A program made the translations under genes and the position numbers. A stretch of 64,000 nt of DNA from Micromonospora sp. WMMD1082 (GTDB lineage Bacteria; Actinomycetota; Actinomycetes; Mycobacteriales; Micromonosporaceae), in contig NZ_JARUBM010000002.1 of NCBI RefSeq assembly GCF_029626175.1, positions 372,001 to 436,000 on the forward strand, in the 5' to 3' direction. This document shows positions 59,249 to 64,000 of the stretch, piece after piece (positions within the stretch are counted from its first letter, which is position 1; each line of letters starts with the position of its first letter). A model generated the notes under the pieces. That model did not search any database. It saw nothing but the letters and a program-made list of their open reading frames with translations, and was not told the origin of the DNA.

Positions 59249-60148
59249 TCAGCCCGCCGGCGCGTACAGCTGGTCGATCTCGTGCCGGTGCGGCAGCGAC
59301 ACGCTGGCGCCGAGCCGGCGTACGCAGGCGGCACCGGCCGCCGCCGCCCAGCGCACCGCGTCGACCAGGTCCCGGCCCTCACCCCAGGCCACGGCGAGCG
59401 CCCCGGTGAACGCGTCACCGGCCGCCGTCGAGTCCACCGTGTCCACCGGCACGGCGGGCACCTGCGCGGTGATGCCGTCCCGGTCGCCGTACCAGGCGCC
59501 CTCCGCCCCGAGGGTCAGCACCGCCCGGGGCGCCAGGTCCAGCAGCGCGTGCGGACCCTCCCGACCCCGGCCGGTGTACGCCTGCGCCTCGTTCTCGTTG
59601 ACCACCAGCAGGTCCACGGCGGCGAGCAGCTCCGGCGGGAGCGGGACGGCCGGCGCCGCGTTGAGCACCACGCGGGTGCCGGCGGCCCGCGCGGCCACCG
59701 CCGCCTCGGTCACCGTCTCCACCGGGATCTCCAGCTGCGCGACCAGCACGTCGGCCTCGCGTACGGCGGCAAGCTCGGTCTCGGTCAGCTCGGTCAGTGA
59801 CGCGTTCGCCCCCGGTGTCACCAGGATCGCGTTCTCGCCCTCGGCGTTGACCATGACCAGGGCCACCCCGGAGGAACCGTAGGTGGTCCGCACCTGGCTG
59901 GTGTCGACCCCGGCGGCGGTGATCCGGGCCCGCAGGGTCACTCCGAACGCGTCCGAGCCGATCGCGCCGAGGAAGGCGCTGGCGGCACCCGCCCGGGCGG
60001 CGGCGATGGCCTGGTTGGCCCCCTTGCCGCCGGGCACGGTGACGAAGTCGGTGCCGAGCAGGGTCTCCCCCGGCCGGGGCAGCGCCTCGGCGGTGGCCAC
60101 CAAATCCATGTTCGCGCTGCCCACCACGACCACCCGGGTCTGGGGCAC
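59249..60148 (-). CDS. rbsK: Ribokinase
   Basis: Phosphorylates ribose with ATP. 299 residues, PfkB family: VVVGSANMDLVATAEALPRP and PGGKGANQAIAAARAG at the substrate site, and the C-terminal signature VDSTAAGDAFTGALAVA with the catalytic Asp. The NENEAQAYTG and TLGAEGAWY segments agree with ribokinase rather than fructokinase. No ribose transporter is adjacent, so it may salvage ribose from nucleosides. It overlaps nothing and is convergent with the FtrA-type gene, leaving 5 bases. Confidence 0.9.
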   Translation of the reverse strand: MPQTRVVVVGSANMDLVATAEALPRPGETLLGTDFVTVPGGKGANQAIAAARAGAASAFLGAIGSDAFGVTLRARITAAGVDTSQVRTTYGSSGVALVMVNAEGENAILVTPGANASLTELTETELAAVREADVLVAQLEIPVETVTEAAVAARAAGTRVVLNAAPAVPLPPELLAAVDLLVVNENEAQAYTGRGREGPHALLDLAPRAVLTLGAEGAWYGDRDGITAQVPAVPVDTVDSTAAGDAFTGALAVAWGEGRDLVDAVRWAAAAGAACVRRLGASVSLPHRHEIDQLYAPAG

Positions 60149-60182
60149 GGCTGCCTCCCTGCGGTCGCGGCTGTCGACAGGA

Positions 60183-60200
60183 GGCCCCTGCTCAGGGGCC
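60183..60200. terminator. Short GC hairpin between the ABC ATPase gene and rbsK
   Basis: GGCCCCTG and its complement with a 2-base gap (effectively a 4-base loop), flanked by AGGA and TTCCT that could add pairs. It lies 13 bases after the stop of the minus-strand ABC ATPase gene. A terminator role is likely but it is weaker than the others. Confidence 0.45.
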
Positions 60201-60212
60201 CTTCCTTACACC

Positions 60213-61067
60213 TCAGGCGGCGCGGGCGGTGTAGCGGTCGCCGGTGCGCTCGACGAGCAGCGGCAGGCCGAAGGTCTTGGTGAGGTTGTCGGCGGTGAGG
60301 GTGTCCGCCAGCAGCCCCTGCGCCGTCACCGCGCCCTCGCGGAGCAGCAGCGCGTGGGTGAAGCCGGGCGGGATCTCCTCCACGTGGTGGGTGACCAGCA
60401 CCAGCGCCGGGGCGTCCGGGTCCTGCGCCAGCTCGGCGAGGCGGGCCACCAGGTCCTCCCGGCCGCCCAGGTCCAGCCCGGCCGCCGGCTCGTCGAGCAG
60501 CAGCAGTTCCGGGTCGGTCATCAGCGCCCGGGCGATCTGCACCCGCTTACGCTCCCCCTCCGAGAGAGTCCCGTACGCCCGGTCGGCCAACGCGCCGACG
60601 CCCAGCTGGCCCAGCAGCGCCCGGGCCCGGGCCTCGTCGGCCGGGTCGTAGTCCTCGCGCCACCGGCCGACCACCGACCAGGCCGCGGTCATCACCACGT
60701 CGCCGACCCGTTCCTCGGCGGGCAGCCGCTCGGCGAGCGCCGCGGTGGAGAGTCCGATGCGGGTACGCAGCTCGGTGACGTCGGTGCGGCCGATCCGCTC
60801 GCCCAGCACGTGCGCGGTGCCGGTGGTGGGGTGCAGCCGCCCGGCGGCCAGGTTGAGCAGGGTGGTCTTGCCGGCGCCGTTGGGCCCCAGCACCACCCAG
60901 CGCTCGTCCAGCTCCACGCGCCAGTCGACGTCGTGCAGCAGGGCGGTGCCGGACCGGCGTACGGCGACGCCGTCGAGGCTGACCACCAGATCCGCGTCCA
61001 CGGGCGAGGGGGCGGGTGCGGCACCGGCGGCGCCGGGGATCAGGTCACCAGTCACCAGCCCATCCAA
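60213..61067 (-). CDS. ABC transporter ATP-binding protein (stand-alone)
   Basis: 284 residues with one ATPase domain: Walker A VLGPNGAGKTTLLNL, signature GTLSEGERKRVQIARAL, Walker B LLLLDEPAAGLDL, and switch His in VLVTHHVEEIP. An acidic N-terminal tail of about 25 residues ([16 protein letters not shown]) is unusual. It resembles YlmA-type ATPases, which often stand without a permease gene. No membrane partner is beside it and it is divergent from the second ABC system. Confidence 0.85.
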   Translation of the reverse strand: MDGLVTGDLIPGAAGAAPAPSPVDADLVVSLDGVAVRRSGTALLHDVDWRVELDERWVVLGPNGAGKTTLLNLAAGRLHPTTGTAHVLGERIGRTDVTELRTRIGLSTAALAERLPAEERVGDVVMTAAWSVVGRWREDYDPADEARARALLGQLGVGALADRAYGTLSEGERKRVQIARALMTDPELLLLDEPAAGLDLGGREDLVARLAELAQDPDAPALVLVTHHVEEIPPGFTHALLLREGAVTAQGLLADTLTADNLTKTFGLPLLVERTGDRYTARAA

Positions 61068-61189
61068 CCACGCACCGCCGGGCCGCCCCCACGGGCGGGC
61101 GTCGCGGCCGTAGGGTGAGGCGCCGTGTCATTGCTCACCCCACCCGGAGGACCGCCCACCACCGGGCTCGCGATGGAAGGTAGGGCGGC

Positions 61190-62203
61190 ATGAGCAGTGG
61201 GGTCATCGAGATCGAGGGTCTGCGCAAGACCTTCCACAGTCTGCGGCGGGGGCGACGGGTCGCCGTCGACGGCTTCGACCTGCTGGTCGAGGCCGGCCAG
61301 GTGCACGGTTTCCTCGGGCCCAACGGGTCGGGCAAGACGACGACCCTGCGCGCGCTGCTCGGGCTGGTACGCGCCGACGACGGGCGGATGCGGGTGCTCG
61401 GCGCCCGTGCGCCGGGGCAGCTGCCCCAGGTCGCCGGCCGGGTCGGGGCGATCGTGGAGAGTCCGCAGTTCTACGGCAACTTCACCGCGTACCGCACGCT
61501 GCGGCTGCTCGCCCTGGCCGGTGGCGTACCGGTCGGCCGGGTCGACGAGGTGCTGGAACAGGTCGGGCTGGCCGATCGGGGTCACGAGCGGGTCAAGGGC
61601 TACTCGCTGGGCATGAAGCAGCGCCTCGCGGTGGCCTCGGCCCTGCTCAAGCGGCCCGAGCTGCTGATACTCGACGAGCCGGCGAACGGGCTCGACCCGG
61701 CGGGCATCCGGGAGATGCGCGACCTGGTGCGCGCGCTGGCCCTCAACGGGGTCACGGTGCTGGTCTCCAGCCACATCCTGGCCGAGATCCAGCTGATCTG
61801 CGACCACGTCACGATCATCTCGCGGGGTCGGCGGGTGGCGGCCGGGCCGGTGGCCGAGGTGCTCGCCGGCTTCGACCGCCACGAGCACCTGGTCCGCGCC
61901 GACGACCTGGCCCGGGCCGAGGAGTTGCTGCTGGCCGCCGGGCTCTCGGTCACCGGGCACGCCGACCATCTGGTGGTCAGCGACCTGCCGGATCCGACCA
62001 CGGTGAGCCGGACGCTGGGCGAGCAGGGTGTCTGGGTACGCGAGCTGACCCCGCTGCGGCCGGATCTGGAGAGCGTCTTCCTGGAGCTGACCGGCACACC
62101 GGGGCACCCGACGGTTCCCCGGCAGGTGGACGGTTCGGCACCGCACCACGAGCCGGCCACCGGCCGGGAGATCGACCTCGACATCCGGGGAGTGGACGCG
62201 TGA
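61190..62203 (+). CDS. ABC-2 type exporter, ATP-binding protein
   Basis: 337 residues. Walker A FLGPNGSGKTTTLRALLGL, signature KGYSLGMKQRLAVASALL, Walker B LLILDEPANGLDPAG, and SSHILAEI with the switch His. The C-terminal 90 residues are the DrrA-like extension ending in a polar tail. GGTAGGG precedes the ATG. It overlaps the permease gene by 4 bases (GTGA), forming one exporter unit of the drug- or lipid-efflux class; the substrate is not evident. Divergent from the YlmA-like gene. Confidence 0.9.
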   Translation: MSSGVIEIEGLRKTFHSLRRGRRVAVDGFDLLVEAGQVHGFLGPNGSGKTTTLRALLGLVRADDGRMRVLGARAPGQLPQVAGRVGAIVESPQFYGNFTAYRTLRLLALAGGVPVGRVDEVLEQVGLADRGHERVKGYSLGMKQRLAVASALLKRPELLILDEPANGLDPAGIREMRDLVRALALNGVTVLVSSHILAEIQLICDHVTIISRGRRVAAGPVAEVLAGFDRHEHLVRADDLARAEELLLAAGLSVTGHADHLVVSDLPDPTTVSRTLGEQGVWVRELTPLRPDLESVFLELTGTPGHPTVPRQVDGSAPHHEPATGREIDLDIRGVDA

Positions 62204-63213
62204 ACCTGATCCGTGCCGAGGTGGAGCGGTTGGGCGCGCGCCGCTTCGTGCAGCTGATGGTCGTGCTGCTGTTGCTGGCGTTCGGGGTGACCGCGGCGAC
62301 CACGCTCGCCGGCTCGCACCAGCCCAGCGCCACCGAACTGGCCGAGGCGCAACGGCAGGCCCTCTCCGAGCGGCGCGACCTGGAGCTGGTCCACGAACGG
62401 TGCCTGGCCCGGGATCGGGGCGAGCCGCCGGTCAACGACGACCACATCTACCTGCCGCCGGACTGTAGCGAGCTGGACCCGGCCCTGCGGGACCGGTTGC
62501 CGGTGGCCGCCGACTACCTGACCGGGGTGTTCACCTTCACCCGGCAGGCCGAGCCGCTGCTCTACTTCCTCGTGGCGTACCTGGTGCTCTTCGGTTTCCT
62601 GGTCGGTGCGTCCTACATCGGCGCCGATCTGAACTCCGGCGGCGTGGTCAACCTGCTGCTGTGGCGACCACGCCGGCTGACCGTGCTCGGCACCAAGCTC
62701 GGCACCCTGCTCGGGGCGGTGCTGGCGCTGTCGGTGCTCGCCTCACTGGCCTACCTCGTCACCTTCTGGGTCATCGCACAGGTCGGCGGCTATCCGGGCC
62801 CGACCGACGCGGCGTTCTGGGCGGAGCTGGGCGCGATCTGGGGCCGTGGCCTGACGCTGGTGCTGCTCGCCGCGGCGGCCGGCTTCTCCATCGCGACGAT
62901 GGGCCGGCACACCTCGGCGGCGCTCGGCGCGGTGGCCGCGTACCTGGTGGTGTGGGAGCTGGGTGGGCGGATCGTGCTGCAGATCGTCGAGGCGGCCCGG
63001 CCGGATCAGCTCATGCTCTCCACCTACGTCGGCGCGTGGCTGGCCGGGGAGGTCACGCACTGGGACGCCAGCGCCTGCCGGCCGTTGACCTATGGCTACT
63101 GCGACGGCCAATACACGGTGACCTGGCAACCGGCGATGGCCGTGCTGTTGCTGCTCACCGCGGGGCTCGTCGCGGCGGCCTTCGCCCTGTTCCGGCGTCG
63201 TGACCTGATCTGA
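62200..63213 (+). CDS. ABC-2 type exporter, permease
   Basis: 337 residues from a GTG coupled to the upstream ATPase gene. A first membrane segment (about 15-38) is followed by an external loop of some 80 residues carrying two cysteines (HERCLARDRGE and PPDCSELDPAL) likely to be bridged. Five more segments then follow, including YFLVAYLVLFGFLVGASYIG and LTLVLLAAAAGFSIATMG, and the last one ends at the C-terminus. Partner of the ATPase at 61190; the exported compound is unknown. Confidence 0.85.
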   Translation: MNLIRAEVERLGARRFVQLMVVLLLLAFGVTAATTLAGSHQPSATELAEAQRQALSERRDLELVHERCLARDRGEPPVNDDHIYLPPDCSELDPALRDRLPVAADYLTGVFTFTRQAEPLLYFLVAYLVLFGFLVGASYIGADLNSGGVVNLLLWRPRRLTVLGTKLGTLLGAVLALSVLASLAYLVTFWVIAQVGGYPGPTDAAFWAELGAIWGRGLTLVLLAAAAGFSIATMGRHTSAALGAVAAYLVVWELGGRIVLQIVEAARPDQLMLSTYVGAWLAGEVTHWDASACRPLTYGYCDGQYTVTWQPAMAVLLLLTAGLVAAAFALFRRRDLI

Positions 63214-63266
63214 CCGTGAACATGGCGGGGTCGGTGCGACGGGCCGGCGCGCGGGCCGGGCCCGGG

Positions 63267-64000
63267 TCAGCCGACCGTGGAGCCGAAGACCTCGTCCCGG
63301 ACCGCGTTCAGCGCCGTGCGCAGCGCCCCGTGCAGGATCGGCTCCTCGGTCAGCCCGGTCGGCACCACCCGGGGGCGCACCAGCGTGATCGCGGCCACCT
63401 CCCGCTGCACCCGTTCGGCCAGTGCCGCGCCGCCGGCCTGGCCCACCTCGCCGGCGAGCACCACCAGCGGCGGGTCCAGCACCACGCAGGTGCTGGCCAC
63501 GCCGAGGGCGAGCCGGCGGGCCACCTCGTCGAGCAACGGTTCACCCGCGGCGCCGGCGGCGGTCGCGGCCCGCACCGCCTCGGCGGCGGCGTCCGGGTAG
63601 CCGTGGTCGCGGGCCAGGGCGCGGATCGCGTCCGCGCCGGCCAGCTGCTGGAAGGCCGGCTTGGCCCGGCGGGAGACGTCGCGCGGGATGGGCGCGCCGG
63701 GCACCGGCAGGTAGCCGATCTCGCCGGCGGCGCCGCTGCTGCCGTGGTGCAGCCGCCCGCCCAGCACGATCGCCAGCCCGACGCCGGCACCGACCCAGAC
63801 CAGCACGAAGTCCGACAGCCCCTGGGCGGCGCCGGACTGCGCCTCGGCCACCGCGGCCAGGTTGACGTCGTTCTCGAAGACGACCGGGGTGTCCAGGTCG
63901 TCGCGGAGCGCGGCGAGCAGGCCACGGTGCCAGCGGGGCAGGTTGAACGCGAAGGTGATGTCCCCGGTGCCCGGGTCGACCAGGCCGGGGGTGCCGAGCA
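63267..64000 (-). CDS. ROK-family sugar kinase/regulator (partial, N-terminus outside window)
   Basis: The frame is open to the right edge, giving about 244 C-terminal residues. ROK landmarks are LGTPGLVDPGTGDITFAFNL at the edge, then VVFENDVNLAAVAEAQSGAA (the catalytic Asp region), WVGAGVGLAIVLGGRLHHGS and GAAGEIGYLPV. The zinc-binding CGxxGC motif of ROK glucokinases is missing, so this is more likely a NagC/XylR-type regulator whose DNA-binding N-terminus would lie beyond 64000. Convergent with the ABC permease. Confidence 0.8.
   Translation of the reverse strand, partial: LGTPGLVDPGTGDITFAFNLPRWHRGLLAALRDDLDTPVVFENDVNLAAVAEAQSGAAQGLSDFVLVWVGAGVGLAIVLGGRLHHGSSGAAGEIGYLPVPGAPIPRDVSRRAKPAFQQLAGADAIRALARDHGYPDAAAEAVRAATAAGAAGEPLLDEVARRLALGVASTCVVLDPPLVVLAGEVGQAGGAALAERVQREVAAITLVRPRVVPTGLTEEPILHGALRTALNAVRDEVFGSTVG

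Overview
The window is high-GC actinobacterial chromosome. Very high GC, GTG and TTG starts, 4-bp start/stop overlaps and many promoters with only a -10 element placed just upstream of the start codon point to a Micromonospora-like member of the Micromonosporaceae. The genus is an inference from protein style and gene order. I saw no tRNA, rRNA, CRISPR array, transposase or phage gene.

Left part (1-19 kb): amino-acid biosynthesis. ilvE (cut by the left edge), leuB, serA, ilvC, ilvN and ilvB lie on the minus strand and ilvD on the plus strand. ilvB is preceded by a transcription attenuator: a 22-codon leader peptide with three consecutive Val codons, then an intrinsic terminator with a T-tract. 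Between these are an ApbE-like flavin transferase, a full-length GGDEF-EAL protein, a translationally coupled ArsR-SulP pair, a secreted endonuclease/phosphatase-fold protein and an AraC-glyoxalase pair.

Middle part (19-35 kb): a sugar-uptake operon (binding lipoprotein, two permeases, GH2 beta-mannosidase) is divergent from a LacI regulator. A TTGACA-17-TACGGT promoter carries a LacI-type operator in its spacer and a second operator lies downstream. Then come a degenerate EAL protein, a PH-like membrane protein, a D-2-hydroxyacid dehydrogenase, a PQQ-type sugar dehydrogenase lipoprotein, a membrane metallophosphoesterase, and a pyruvate dehydrogenase E1-like gene broken by a one-base frameshift inside its thiamine-diphosphate motif.

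Right-middle part (35-52 kb): a housekeeping block in an order like mycobacterial chromosomes: gatC-gatA-gatB, ligA, a MetE-like protein, mnmA, cysteine desulfurase and etfB-etfA. Between ligA and the MetE-like gene sits a non-housekeeping islet: an AlbA_2/Schlafen-type ATP-binding regulator with its own palindromic operator, bounded by 70-bp direct repeats (46 bp identical) that duplicate the ligA upstream region, followed by an ADP-ribosylglycohydrolase pseudogene with an internal deletion. This is the most unusual part of the window.

Right end (52-64 kb): small membrane proteins, an IlvG-like thiamine-diphosphate enzyme, an enoyl-CoA hydratase, two tandem DUF6232-type paralogues, a rhodanese divergent from an FtrA-type regulator, ribokinase, two ABC systems and a ROK-family gene cut by the right edge. 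Three EAL-domain genes (two with intact GGDEF) in 32 kb suggest locally concentrated cyclic-di-GMP functions.
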